A stretch of 64,000 nucleotides of DNA from an uncultured Alphaproteobacteria bacterium (GTDB lineage Bacteria; Pseudomonadota; Alphaproteobacteria; Micropepsales; Micropepsaceae): assembly GCA_902825865.1 (NCBI GenBank), contig CADECX010000007.1, positions 11,638 through 75,637 on the forward strand, given 5' to 3'. Each line of letters starts with the position of its first letter. The first letter of the stretch is position 1. The notes beneath the pieces were generated by a model. That model worked only from the letters and a program-made list of their open reading frames with translations, was not told the DNA's origin and ran no database searches. Below are positions 17,048-26,145 of the stretch, one piece after another. A program made the translations under genes and the position numbers.

Positions 17048-18217
17048 ATGTTGCCGGTTTTCACAAAGTCCAACGCAGCGGTAGCCGCGCTTTTGCTGCT
17101 CACCACCGCGCCCGCATCCGCCGCGCTGATTACCCAGACCAATCTGGTTTCCAATGTCCCGGGACTTGCGACCATCACCGATCCGCTGCTGGTCAACCCT
17201 TGGGGCTTTTCGCACAGCGCCACCAGTGCCTTCTGGACTTCGAACCAGGGCAGCAACAGCAGCACGCTTTACAACGTGACCGGCCCCACCGGCCTTAACG
17301 TGGTCAAGAACAATATCGCGCCCAATGGCTTTGTCGCGATCCCGACCATCCCCGGCGGTCCCAACGGACCTACGGGCCAGGTCTTCAATCCCAACGCCAC
17401 CGGCTTCCTGGTCGGCAATGGCGGCAACGGCAACAAATCCAACTTCATCTTCGCCAATCTGAACGGCACCATCTCGGCCTGGAATACCGGACCGACCGCC
17501 ATCGTCCAGGCCACGGTTCAGGGCGCGGTCTATACCTCGCTGGCGATCAACCAGGCCTCGACCCAACTCTTTGCCGCCAATGTCGCGACCGGGGCCATCG
17601 ACGTTTTCAACAGCTCCTTCGGCCAAGTGGCGGTCGCCCCCGGCGCCTTCGCCACCCCGCCCGCGATCAGCGCCTTGGGCCTGATACCGTTCAACACCCA
17701 GGACATCGGCGGCAAGCTGTATGTGACCTATGCCCCGCAAGGGCTCGCGGCCCAGCAAAACGCTGTCGGCGGCCAGGGCGCGATCGCCGTGTTCGATGAG
17801 ACGACCGGTGTTTTGCTGAACACCATCATCAACGGCCAGCTCGCTTCGCCCTGGGGCATCACCGTCGCGCCGGCGGGCTTCGGCAATTTCGGCGGCGCCT
17901 TGCTGGTGGGCAATTTCAGCTTCCTGGAAAGCGAGATCAACGCCTTTGACTCCGTCACCAACGCCTTCCTGGGCTCCATCCCGATCAATACCGGCAGCGC
18001 GAGTGCGGGCGGGTTGTGGGCAATCGGTTTCGGCACCGGCGGCAACAATGGCAGTCCCAACACGCTTTACTTCCTCGACGGCATCAATGGCGAAACCGGC
18101 GGCTTGTTCGGCGCCATCACCGCGGTGCCCGAGCCCGCTACGGTCGCGCTCTTCAGCATGGGCCTGATGGGCTTGGGCTTGATGATGGCGCGGAGACGTA
18201 AAACGAAGACACTCTAA
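17048..18217 (+). CDS. TIGR03118-like PEP-CTERM protein
   Basis: 389 residues with a signal peptide ending ASAALI. The body (TNLVSNVPGLATITDPLL, VNPWGFS, SNQGSNSSTLYN) matches the TIGR03118 family, a beta-propeller-like extracellular protein. The end carries VPEPATVALFSMG, a helix and RRRK, the exosortase sorting signal. GGAGGG precedes the start. Unlike the other four PEP-CTERM genes here, no convincing sigma-54 element lies upstream. Confidence 0.9.
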   Translation: MLPVFTKSNAAVAALLLLTTAPASAALITQTNLVSNVPGLATITDPLLVNPWGFSHSATSAFWTSNQGSNSSTLYNVTGPTGLNVVKNNIAPNGFVAIPTIPGGPNGPTGQVFNPNATGFLVGNGGNGNKSNFIFANLNGTISAWNTGPTAIVQATVQGAVYTSLAINQASTQLFAANVATGAIDVFNSSFGQVAVAPGAFATPPAISALGLIPFNTQDIGGKLYVTYAPQGLAAQQNAVGGQGAIAVFDETTGVLLNTIINGQLASPWGITVAPAGFGNFGGALLVGNFSFLESEINAFDSVTNAFLGSIPINTGSASAGGLWAIGFGTGGNNGSPNTLYFLDGINGETGGLFGAITAVPEPATVALFSMGLMGLGLMMARRRKTKTL

Positions 18218-18251
18218 AAGGCCGGGCCTCTCCCCTTACCTCCGGCTGAGA

Positions 18252-18288
18252 AACGGCGGTCCTTTGACTGGAAGGGCCGCCGTTTTTC
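18252..18288 (+). terminator. Intrinsic terminator
   Basis: ACGGCGGTCCTT ... AAGGGCCGCCGT with a short loop and TTTTTCTTTT, after the TIGR03118-like gene. It reaches to a few nt before the 3' end of the convergent FAD oxidoreductase. Confidence 0.88.
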
Positions 18289-18291
18289 TTT

Positions 18292-19518
18292 TCAGCGGAA
18301 CGCAAACAGATCCGCGTCCACTGGGTGCTTGCCGCGCAGGAAAGTGGGCATCATCTGCGCCGCGATCATCGCATAGATGGTGCCGTTGCCGCCAAACCCC
18401 ATCACCGCATGACAGTTGGGCATATCCGGAACCGGGCCGATGATCGGAAGCCCGTCACGGCTTTCGCCGAACGCGCCCGCCCAGCTGTGCGACCAATCGA
18501 TATCCAAGCCGGGAAGCAATTTTTCCGTCTTTTGCTTCAGCCGCCGCGCCTTGCGCGCCAAGGTGTCTGCGCGATAGCTGGGACTGTCCAGTTCGGCATC
18601 CTCGCCGCCCGCAATCAGCCTTCCGTCCGGCGTGGTGCGCAAATAGAGATACGGTTTGGACGCTTCCCAGATCAGCGTCCTGTCCAGCCACGCGGGATAG
18701 GCGGCATGCGGCGCGGTGGCGGCGGCCCAGCTGGACGTGATCTTGACGCCTCGCGCCGGAATGCCTTTCACCGTTTCATAGCCCATGCAGAACACCAACC
18801 GCCTGGCCTGGATGAAATGGGTCCCCGCATCGATCACCACACCATGCGCCGAGGCCATCACCTGCTTGACATCCACCGGACTATAGAGACGTGCGCCCCG
18901 CCGCATGGCGATCCTCAGCAGCCCGCGCGACAGCGCCACCGGATCGGCGGCGGCGGCGCCCGAGCTCAGGATCGCACCAGTGCGATCGATGCCGTAACGC
19001 GCCCGCAATTGATGGCCCGGAAGAAATTCGCAATCCAGCCCGGCGCGGTTTCTCGCCCGCGCTTCCTTCTCCAGCCCCCGCGCGCCCATCTCATTGCCCG
19101 CCAGATAAAGCGTATCGCGCCTGCCCAGGCCGCAGGCGATTTTCTCGCGCCGGACCAGACGGATCAAATCCTGTGTCGCACGCCAGGATCGCAGCCAGGC
19201 GCGGCGGGAGACGCTGAAGCTTCGCTGCTCCGCCAGCTCGGTCAGCGGCGTGTCGATCTCAAATTGCAGCATGGCGGTGGACGCGTGCGTACTGCCCAAT
19301 CCAGGCTCGCGCCTGTCCAGCACCACCACATCGTCGGAGATTCGTGACAAGGCATGCGCCATGAAAGCGCCGGAAATCCCCGCGCCGATAATGACGATGT
19401 CGGCCTTAAGGTCCTTTTCCAGCCTGTTCGCGCGCAGATGCGCGTGCTTGACCGCGCTCCAGACCGAGCGGCCGGTGCGCAAATTCTTCCGGGGACCGAG
19501 TTCAAGAAAGGCGGGCAT
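18292..19518 (-). CDS. FAD-dependent oxidoreductase (DAO family)
   Basis: 408 residues. The dinucleotide-binding motif DIVIIGAGISGAFMAHAL lies near residue 50 after a short basic N-terminal region, followed by VVVLDRREPG. The C-terminal WAGAFGESRDGLPIIG and GFGGNGTIYAMIA motifs are typical of glycine/D-amino-acid oxidase-like enzymes. ATG 19518 is a best guess, as no clear ribosome-binding site is seen. The frame stays open far upstream, but that part is antisense to the phosphoesterase gene. Probably cytosolic; substrate unknown. Confidence 0.85.
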   Translation of the reverse strand: MPAFLELGPRKNLRTGRSVWSAVKHAHLRANRLEKDLKADIVIIGAGISGAFMAHALSRISDDVVVLDRREPGLGSTHASTAMLQFEIDTPLTELAEQRSFSVSRRAWLRSWRATQDLIRLVRREKIACGLGRRDTLYLAGNEMGARGLEKEARARNRAGLDCEFLPGHQLRARYGIDRTGAILSSGAAAADPVALSRGLLRIAMRRGARLYSPVDVKQVMASAHGVVIDAGTHFIQARRLVFCMGYETVKGIPARGVKITSSWAAATAPHAAYPAWLDRTLIWEASKPYLYLRTTPDGRLIAGGEDAELDSPSYRADTLARKARRLKQKTEKLLPGLDIDWSHSWAGAFGESRDGLPIIGPVPDMPNCHAVMGFGGNGTIYAMIAAQMMPTFLRGKHPVDADLFAFR

Positions 19519-19635
19519 AATTGGGCAACGCGCAACCCGCCCCAATGGTCGCCTGCTCTGTCGCGCCGCGATGATTTCCAACATTGACTTGACCGTCACG
19601 CCCCTCGAAAGTCCTTCAAACGGCATGAGGGCGGA

Positions 19636-21240
19636 ATGAAAAGGCGGATAAAAGGAACGGTTCCCAACCGGCGGCAGGTGGTCGGCGCCCTGGCGGCCAC
19701 GGGTATCGCCCCCCAGGCGCTGGCGCAAAACCGCCGCCCGGCAGCCTCCAACGACAAGATCGACGCCTTTCTCGACCGCAACATCGACACAGTGGTGGTG
19801 ATCTATGCCGAGAACCGCAGCTTCAACAATCTTTTCCCCAATTTTCCCGGCTTGCAGCAGCCGCTTTCGCGCGTGCCGAAGGAAAGATTCCAGCAACGTG
19901 ACCGCGACGGCAGTTTGCTCAAGACCTTGCCGCCGATCTGGGGCGGGTTGATCCCCACCGAGCAATCGCTGGCGGGCAGACGCCACAAAATCGTGCAAGG
20001 CGCCATCACCGGGCTGGAAAACCGCCCCTTTGCGCTGCGCGATCTGGAGCATCAACTGTTGCCGCATGGGCTGATCACCCGCGACCTGATCCATGCCTTC
20101 TATCACAATCAGATGCAGATCAACGGCGGCAAGAATGACTGTTTCGTCGCCTGGGGCGACAGCGGCGCGCTGGTGATGGGCCATTATGCCGACACCGCCG
20201 CGCAAACCCGCATCGCATCCCTGGCGCGCGAATTCACCCTTTGCGATAATTTCTTCATGGGCGCCTTCGGCGGCTCGTTCCTCAATCACCAATATCTGAT
20301 CGCGGCGCGGCCGCCTTTTTATCCCAATGCCGATGCCGGTCCGGCGGCCGGGCTGATCGCCCAGATCGAAGGCGACGATCCCACCGGCATACGCCTCAAG
20401 CAGCTTGAGGGAACGCCCGCCAGCGCCATGACCGGGCCGCCCCGCTTCGGCTCCAATGCCTTGTCGCCGGATTTCTGGGCGATCAACACCATGATGCCGC
20501 CCTATCCGCCCACCACCCGCGACGAATCCAGTCCCCAGCGGCTTCCGCCCCAACTCCATCGCAATATCGGCGACATGCTGTCGGACAAAGGCGTGGACTG
20601 GGCCTGGTATGCCGGGGCCTGGCAGATGGCGATGGATGGCGAGACCGACCTGCGCCGCGGCTTTCCGCCCCGACCGAATTTCCAGGTCCACCACCAGCCG
20701 CTGAATTATTTCCTCAGCTTCGCGCCCGGCACCAAAAAGCGCGACCGTCATTTGCGCGACGGCGGCCTTGGCAGCATCGCCGAAAGCAACAAGGTGATCC
20801 AAGCGGCGCGGCGCGGCGCCCTGCCCGCCGTCAGCTTCTACAAGCCCGAAGGCGACCTCAACATGCATGCCGGCTATAGCAGCGTCGCCGAGGGCGATGC
20901 CCATATCGGCGCGGTGGTCGATGCCCTGCGCGCGGGGCCGCAATGGAAGAAGATGCTGATCGCGGTGACGTTCGACGAGAATGGCGGCTGGTGGGACCAT
21001 GTCGCCCCGCCCAAGGGCGACCGCTGGGGACCGGGCTCGCGCGTCCCCGCCATCCTGATCTCGCCGCATGTGAAAAAGGGCCATGTCGAGCATAGCGTCT
21101 ATGACACCGGCTCGATCATGCGCTTCCTCAACCGCCGCTTTAAGATGGACAGGCTGCCGGGGGTGGAGATGCGCGACCGCGCCATGCAGGTCCAGGAAGG
21201 CTTCAGCCCCGGCGACCTCACCGAGGCGTTGAACGTCTAG
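19636..21240 (+). CDS. Tat-exported phosphoesterase (acid phosphatase / phospholipase C family)
   Basis: 534 residues. The N terminus (NRRQVVGALAATGIAPQALA) resembles a Tat signal. VVVIYAENRSFNNLF and VTFDENGGWWDHVAPP are the conserved metal-binding and catalytic motifs of the AcpA/phospholipase C (PF04185) family. It probably hydrolyses phosphate esters or phospholipids in the periplasm. Its stop shares the CTAG tetranucleotide with the convergent symporter stop. Divergent from the FAD oxidoreductase. Confidence 0.88.
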   Translation: MKRRIKGTVPNRRQVVGALAATGIAPQALAQNRRPAASNDKIDAFLDRNIDTVVVIYAENRSFNNLFPNFPGLQQPLSRVPKERFQQRDRDGSLLKTLPPIWGGLIPTEQSLAGRRHKIVQGAITGLENRPFALRDLEHQLLPHGLITRDLIHAFYHNQMQINGGKNDCFVAWGDSGALVMGHYADTAAQTRIASLAREFTLCDNFFMGAFGGSFLNHQYLIAARPPFYPNADAGPAAGLIAQIEGDDPTGIRLKQLEGTPASAMTGPPRFGSNALSPDFWAINTMMPPYPPTTRDESSPQRLPPQLHRNIGDMLSDKGVDWAWYAGAWQMAMDGETDLRRGFPPRPNFQVHHQPLNYFLSFAPGTKKRDRHLRDGGLGSIAESNKVIQAARRGALPAVSFYKPEGDLNMHAGYSSVAEGDAHIGAVVDALRAGPQWKKMLIAVTFDENGGWWDHVAPPKGDRWGPGSRVPAILISPHVKKGHVEHSVYDTGSIMRFLNRRFKMDRLPGVEMRDRAMQVQEGFSPGDLTEALNV

Positions 21241-22490
21241 CCCGCCGGTACCGCAACGGGCTCCGTCTCTGCTTCGGTGCCCAGCTTCTTTTCCCACTTG
21301 CTGACGATCACCGCCGCCACCGAATTGCCCACCACATTGGTGGCGCTGCGGCCCATGTCCAGCAGATGATCGACGCCGATGATCAGCAGCAATCCCGCTT
21401 CCGGCAGATTGAACACCGGCAAGGTGGCGGCGATCACCACCAGCGAGGCGCGCGGCACACCGGCAATGCCCTTGGAGGTGATCATCAGCAGCGCCAGCAT
21501 GGCGATCTGCTGGGTGATGCTGAGTTCGATGCCGTAAGCCTGGGCGATGAACAGGCTGGCGAAAGTGCAATACATCATCGAGCCGTCGAGATTGAAGGAA
21601 TAGCCCAGCGGCAGGACAAAACTGACGATCCGGCGCGGCACACCGAATTTGGGCAGGCCGGACAGCAGATAAGGATAGGCGGCTTCCGATGTGGCGGTGG
21701 AAAAAGCCAGCAGGATGGGCTCGCGGATGGTCTTGAGCAGCGCCCCGATCCTTTGGCGCACCGCCAGCAGCGAGGCGGCGAGCAACACCACCCACAGCAG
21801 GCCCAGCGACAGATAAAAGCCGCCGATGAATTTGGCATAGACCACGACAATGCCAAGACCCGACGTGGCCACGGTGGACGCCAGGGCCGCGAACACCACC
21901 AGCGGCGCCAGCACCATCACATAGGAGGTGATCTTCAGCATCACCGCCGCGATCTGTTCGCAGGCCGTCAGCAGTTCAGGCGCCTTGCCGTCCAGCGCCG
22001 CCACCGCCGTGCCCACGAACACCGAAAACACCACGATCTGCAGGATCTCGTTCTTCGCCATGGCGTCGAAGATCGAGGCCGGCACCAGATGCGTAATAAA
22101 GTCCTTCAAGGTGAAAGCGCTGGTGGCCAAATGCGCCGTCTCGCTGGGCGGCGGCAGAGCCAGGCCCGCGCCCGGCTGCAACAGATGCACCATGATCAGG
22201 CCCAGGCTCAGCGAGACCAGCGAGGCCAGCATGAACCAGGCCAGGGTCTTGACCCCCACCCGGCCGATGGCGGCGGAGTCCTCCATATGGGCGATGCCCA
22301 CCACCAGGGTCGAGAATACCAGGGGCGCGATGATCATCTTGATCAGGCGCAGGAAGATGTCGGTGATGATGGACAGATGCCCCGCCGCCGCCTTGGCGCC
22401 TTCGGGCGAAAGCTGGGTATTGATCAGAAAGCCCACAAGCACGCCCAGAATCATCGCACTGGCGATCAGGGCCGGAAGATAGCGTTTCAA
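21237..22490 (-). CDS. Dicarboxylate/amino-acid:cation symporter (DAACS family)
   Basis: 417 residues with about eight membrane helices. Family motifs are visible: RLIKMIIAPLVFSTLVVGIA near residue 50, LPLGYSFNLDGSMMY, and GIAGVPRASLVVIAATL followed by GVDHLLDMGRSATNVVGN. This is the GltP/DctA fold, importing glutamate/aspartate or C4-dicarboxylates with protons or sodium. Convergent with the phosphoesterase, overlapping by 4 nt. Confidence 0.93.
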   Translation of the reverse strand: MKRYLPALIASAMILGVLVGFLINTQLSPEGAKAAAGHLSIITDIFLRLIKMIIAPLVFSTLVVGIAHMEDSAAIGRVGVKTLAWFMLASLVSLSLGLIMVHLLQPGAGLALPPPSETAHLATSAFTLKDFITHLVPASIFDAMAKNEILQIVVFSVFVGTAVAALDGKAPELLTACEQIAAVMLKITSYVMVLAPLVVFAALASTVATSGLGIVVVYAKFIGGFYLSLGLLWVVLLAASLLAVRQRIGALLKTIREPILLAFSTATSEAAYPYLLSGLPKFGVPRRIVSFVLPLGYSFNLDGSMMYCTFASLFIAQAYGIELSITQQIAMLALLMITSKGIAGVPRASLVVIAATLPVFNLPEAGLLLIIGVDHLLDMGRSATNVVGNSVAAVIVSKWEKKLGTEAETEPVAVPAG

Positions 22491-22644
22491 AGGGGCCCCG
22501 GGGGTGGTTGCAAAGCTATGACAGCATTAGTGGGAACGTAAGTCCATCATGGCCGTCTGTGGGTTCATTTGGCCTTGCGCGCGGGTTTTTTCTAGCGGGT
22601 CGGGGCGGCGAGCAACTGGTTCAGTTTGAGCTAGGGCTGTAGCC

Positions 22645-23007
22645 CTAATCTGAGGGTGGCGTCACTATTTTCGGGGCTTTCGACATGAGCCTGCCCAGCC
22701 TTTCAAAATACTCTCGGCGGCTAATGGAGCTGTCGGAATATAGATAGAATTGCTTGGCGTCGTTGTTGCTGTACCAGATGTTTTTGAAACTGGCTGGGTC
22801 GCTCCCAAAGATTACCGCTTGATCGATGTATTTGCCGTAGTTGACCCACTTGTCGGAGGTTTGCCCGAGCGGCTTGTAGTTGCGGTTTAACGGTAGGTAG
22901 ATGAATTTTCGGCCACGCGTTTCCAGATGCTGGAAACAATACGGCATCCAATAACGAAACCAGGTATTGCTGAACGCCAATCTTTGGGCGCTTGCTGTAT
23001 CAATCAT
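22645..23007 (-). CDS. Orphan hypothetical protein, low GC
   Basis: 120 residues, rich in aromatic residues (NTWFRYWMPYCFQHL, KQFYLYSDSS). Start ATG 23007 has GGGGGG about 6 nt upstream. The gene is visibly less GC-rich than its neighbours and uses different codons. It is flanked on its upstream side by the repeat cluster at 23134-23384. It may have been acquired by transfer. No family recognised. Confidence 0.65.
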   Translation of the reverse strand: MIDTASAQRLAFSNTWFRYWMPYCFQHLETRGRKFIYLPLNRNYKPLGQTSDKWVNYGKYIDQAVIFGSDPASFKNIWYSNNDAKQFYLYSDSSISRREYFERLGRLMSKAPKIVTPPSD

Positions 23008-23133
23008 TTCAGCCCCCCTAGGAAGCTGCAGCCAGCTCCCATGTCTCGGTCAGCTGCATGATATCACCGATATCTCAAAGACGCGCGTTCTGGGAATGAC
23101 GGGCTGTCAGCCATCCAAAAGGCCCGCGGCAGA

Positions 23134-23196
23134 CCGGCGAGGGTTCACCGGTCTGCCGGGCTGCAGAAGGCTGCAAAGAGGTATTTGCAACCTTTT
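23134..23196 (+). repeat. 63-bp direct repeat, copy 1
   Basis: Begins CCGGCGAGGGTTCACCGG and ends in an imperfect hairpin GGCTGCAAA-gaggta-TTTGCAACC followed by TTTT. About 60 of 63 bases match the copy 188 bp downstream. Confidence 0.85.
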
Positions 23197-23284
23197 CTGT
23201 GTTCACCCTGTCCTTCGCTTGCGCTCCGGGCTTCCCTGCCTGGCGGCCCGCTTGGTCGCGCGCCGCTGCGGCGTTCGCCGGGGC

Positions 23285-23305
23285 GAAAGGTCCACTGGAC
23301 CTTTC
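23285..23305. repeat. Dispersed palindrome, core GTCCA-N-TGGAC (copy 3)
   Basis: GAAAGGTCCA-C-TGGACCTTTC, perfect 10-bp arms, lying between the two 63-bp direct repeats. The preceding CGCGCGCCGCTGCGGC is shared with copy 2. Confidence 0.75.
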
Positions 23306-23321
23306 GCTGGTCCCGGCTCAC

Positions 23322-23384
23322 CCGGCGAGGGTTCACCGGCCTGTCGGGCTGCAGAAGGCTGCAAAGAGGTATTTGCAGCCTTTT
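23322..23384 (+). repeat. 63-bp direct repeat, copy 2, ending in a terminator hairpin
   Basis: Same unit as 23134-23196. Here the hairpin is perfect: GGCTGCAAA (23357-23365), GAGGTA, TTTGCAGCC (23372-23380), then TTTTT, so it could terminate plus-strand transcription. The whole 23008-23398 interval holds only these repeats and no convincing gene. Confidence 0.85.
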
Positions 23385-23398
23385 TCTAAGCGGGGCTG

Positions 23399-25732
23399 TT
23401 ACAGCCCGACCTTCACCTCAAGACCGAAGGTGCGCGGCATGTTGAAGTTGCCGTAATCGCCCAGGGTCGAGCGGTTGGCCGGATCGCGGCGGTAGACGAA
23501 GGTGTTGTCCGCCAGGTTGCGAACCCAGAAGCCGATATCCAAGGTCGTGCCGTCATGCCCCTGCAAGGCGATATCGGCCAGACCGACGCGGGCGTTCACC
23601 ACGAAGGACGCATCATTGGTGATGCTTTCCTGATCGAAGGTCTGGGTGGCGTCGGCATAGTTGGCGTCCAAATGCAGGCGGATCGCCGCGAAGTCCATCG
23701 GATAGGTATAATCGACGGCGGCGCTGTAGGCATTCCGCGGCGTGAAGACGATAAACACCGGCTGGATGATATTGTTGAAGGGGTTCAAGGTCGGCGGGAT
23801 CTTGGTGAAGGTATAAGCGTAAGAACCCGAGACATTCAGGCCGGGCGCCAGATTGGCTTCCGCTTCCAACTCCAAACCGGTGATCTTGGTCACGCCGGGC
23901 GCGTTGATGGCTTCCAGCGTGTTGCGGGTCGAACCATTGGGCTGCGGCGTCACCAGGTTGAAGTCGATCTGGCTGCCGGTGCGGTCCATGGTGTAGATCG
24001 CGCCGTTGACACGCAGCATGTCGAACCATTCGGTCTTGAAGCCGATTTCGTAGGAATCGACGTCTTCCGGACCGAAGGAGCGGAAGGTCAGCGAACGCGA
24101 GCTGGCGCCGCCGGCACGATAGCCCGAGGCATATTTGGCATAGACATTGATGGTATCGGTGACATCGGCCGCCAGGGTCACCATCGGATTGAAGCGGCTG
24201 TCCTTTTCCACAAACTGCAGATTGGTCACCGCATTGGACACTCTGTAGAGCGTTCCCTTCTTATTGTCGCTGGTGTAGCGCGCGCCGAAGGTCAGGTGGA
24301 ACATGTCATCCATGATTTCCGGCGTGTAGGTGAACTGGCCATAGACCGCCGAGCTTTTGGCAAAGGCGACGCTGGCGCGGTCGAGACTGCGGCGCCCCGG
24401 AATGGTCGGGGTGGGATCGTTGATGGTGTAACCCAGGCTGCTCGCGGTCGGAATGCCGGTCGCGCTCCAGGTGTTGGTGCTGGGAGTCGCGGCTTCTTCC
24501 TGAGCCTTTTCCTGGAAGTAATAGAGACCGGCGACATATTGCACGCGATTGTCGAACAGATCGCCCACGGCCTGCAATTCCTGGGTGAACTGATGCTGCC
24601 ACAGCTGCGAAAGGCTGTAGCGGCTGAAGGCGGTGTTGGTGGTGAAGGCCGGAACGCGGTGGGCGCCGCCGGCATTGTCCCACTGGTCGGTGAAGACATT
24701 GCGGTAGGCGCTGATCGAGCGGACCTGCATATTCTCCAGCGCGTCCCACTTGATGCTCAGCATATGGCCGCTGGTGATGTCGACGCTGGGCTGCTGCGGC
24801 ACGCCGATATCGGCGATGCTCATGCGCTCTGTGCCCTGCACTTGCACGATGGCCGGCAAGGGACGGATCTGACCGGCGGGCAAGGTGCCCGTGCCCGGGC
24901 CGATCACCCGGTTCTGCACATTGTAGTTCAACAGCTGGCTGTAAAAGGGCGTGTTTTCGTCATGGGCATAGTCGTAGGAATAATCGACCTGGACGCTGTC
25001 GACCGGATTCCAGCGATTGCTGATCTTGAAGCCCTTGCGGTTGTAAAAACCCCAGCCGGTGGAGCCCGGCAGCGGGTCCTTGGTGACGGGATTCTGGTGC
25101 TGGATCACGCCGTCGAGCTTGGTGGCGATGCCGAACACCGCCGGCAGGTCGAGATGGGCTTCGCTGTTATAGATGCCCAGATTGCCGGCGCCGGCCAGCA
25201 TGCGCAGGCCGAACTGGCCGGTGGGGGCGCGGGTGACGATGGAGAGCGCGCCGCCTTCGGTGTTGCGGCCGAACAATGTGCCTTGCGGGCCCTTCAGCAC
25301 TTCGATGCGTTCGATATCCAGAAGGGCGGCGTTGAGGCCCTGTTGGCGGGCGAGATAGACGCCGTCGATATAGACGCCGACGCCCTGCTCGCGGGCGGGC
25401 TGGTTGGCGTCCAAGGGAACGATGCCGCGGATGCCGATGGTGAGCGCGGACTGGCGCGCCTCGAAGGTGGCGACGCGAAGTCCCGGAATGGCGCCGTCAT
25501 TCAAATCCAGCAGGCTGGAGATATGGCGGTCTTCGATCATGGCGGGAGAGACGACCGAAATCGCGATCGGCGTCTTCTGCAGGTCGGTCTCGCGCTTTTC
25601 CGCGGTGACCGTAACGGCTTCCAGGCCGCCATCATTATTGGCTGCCAAGGTCTGGCCTTGCGCCCAGGCGTTGGACGCGAAAACCGACGTCAACGCGACA
25701 ATTGCCGCGCCGCAGCGAAGTGACATTTTCAT
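23399..25732 (-). CDS. TonB-dependent outer-membrane receptor
   Basis: 777 residues with a signal peptide (SVFASNAWAQG). A TonB box-like segment (LEAVTVTAEKRE) precedes the plug (IRGIVPLDANQPAREQGVGV, VYIDGVYLARQ, RIEVLKGPQGTLFGRNTEGG). A 22-strand-type barrel follows (GARYTSDNK, YASGYRAGG) and it ends in the aromatic-poor EVKVGL. It imports an unknown substrate (siderophore, vitamin or glycan) using TonB energy. The 5' region (25733-25953) contains no other gene. Confidence 0.94.
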   Translation of the reverse strand: MKMSLRCGAAIVALTSVFASNAWAQGQTLAANNDGGLEAVTVTAEKRETDLQKTPIAISVVSPAMIEDRHISSLLDLNDGAIPGLRVATFEARQSALTIGIRGIVPLDANQPAREQGVGVYIDGVYLARQQGLNAALLDIERIEVLKGPQGTLFGRNTEGGALSIVTRAPTGQFGLRMLAGAGNLGIYNSEAHLDLPAVFGIATKLDGVIQHQNPVTKDPLPGSTGWGFYNRKGFKISNRWNPVDSVQVDYSYDYAHDENTPFYSQLLNYNVQNRVIGPGTGTLPAGQIRPLPAIVQVQGTERMSIADIGVPQQPSVDITSGHMLSIKWDALENMQVRSISAYRNVFTDQWDNAGGAHRVPAFTTNTAFSRYSLSQLWQHQFTQELQAVGDLFDNRVQYVAGLYYFQEKAQEEAATPSTNTWSATGIPTASSLGYTINDPTPTIPGRRSLDRASVAFAKSSAVYGQFTYTPEIMDDMFHLTFGARYTSDNKKGTLYRVSNAVTNLQFVEKDSRFNPMVTLAADVTDTINVYAKYASGYRAGGASSRSLTFRSFGPEDVDSYEIGFKTEWFDMLRVNGAIYTMDRTGSQIDFNLVTPQPNGSTRNTLEAINAPGVTKITGLELEAEANLAPGLNVSGSYAYTFTKIPPTLNPFNNIIQPVFIVFTPRNAYSAAVDYTYPMDFAAIRLHLDANYADATQTFDQESITNDASFVVNARVGLADIALQGHDGTTLDIGFWVRNLADNTFVYRRDPANRSTLGDYGNFNMPRTFGLEVKVGL

Positions 25733-25953
25733 GAAGAAACCCTCTTATTGCGATGAAGCGGGTTTCACAGAGGCGTGTAACAAGACGGCTTCAGAAATGT
25801 GAAGTTTTTGTTATGGGTTAACAGCCACGTCGCAACTGCCGGCTGAAACCCCGGACTGCCTTCAATTTGGGCAAATGCCCGCGCGCTTTTTGCAGTGCAG
25901 ATCGGCGTGGAAACGATTGCGGCCCGGCAATGCGGCTGCTTAGAGTGCCGCCC

Positions 25954-26127
25954 ATGCAACAGCTCTTATCCATCCCGCCCTGGCTCGATCTGCTCAACGC
26001 CCTGCAAAAAGAATGGCGTGATTACGAAATCCAGTTCGGACGCAATCCCGACGGCTATATCGAACGGCTTTTGCGGGAAACCGGCAAATGGCCCTTGCCG
26101 GGCCAGGCCTCAAAGCATCGTCACTGA
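25954..26127 (+). CDS. 57-residue hypothetical protein
   Basis: MQQLLSIPPWLDLLNALQK followed by YIERLLRETGKWPLPG. Amphipathic and tryptophan-containing, it reads like a genuine small protein, but the start lacks a clear ribosome-binding site. It is convergent with the CYTH gene. Function unknown. Confidence 0.45.
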   Translation: MQQLLSIPPWLDLLNALQKEWRDYEIQFGRNPDGYIERLLRETGKWPLPGQASKHRH

Positions 26128-26145
26128 GCGCCGGACCAAGGTCAG

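Noticed and set aside
19519-21795. Upstream extension of the FAD oxidoreductase frame
   Set aside because: Covers the opposite strand of the phosphoesterase and part of the symporter; no domain upstream of the dinucleotide-binding motif.
23134-23384. CRISPR-like repeat unit
   Set aside because: Only two copies with a 125-bp gap; ends in terminator-like hairpins; no cas genes.
23555-25723. 722-codon plus-strand frame opposite the TonB receptor
   Set aside because: Antisense to a clear TonB-dependent receptor; no motif, no ribosome-binding site.
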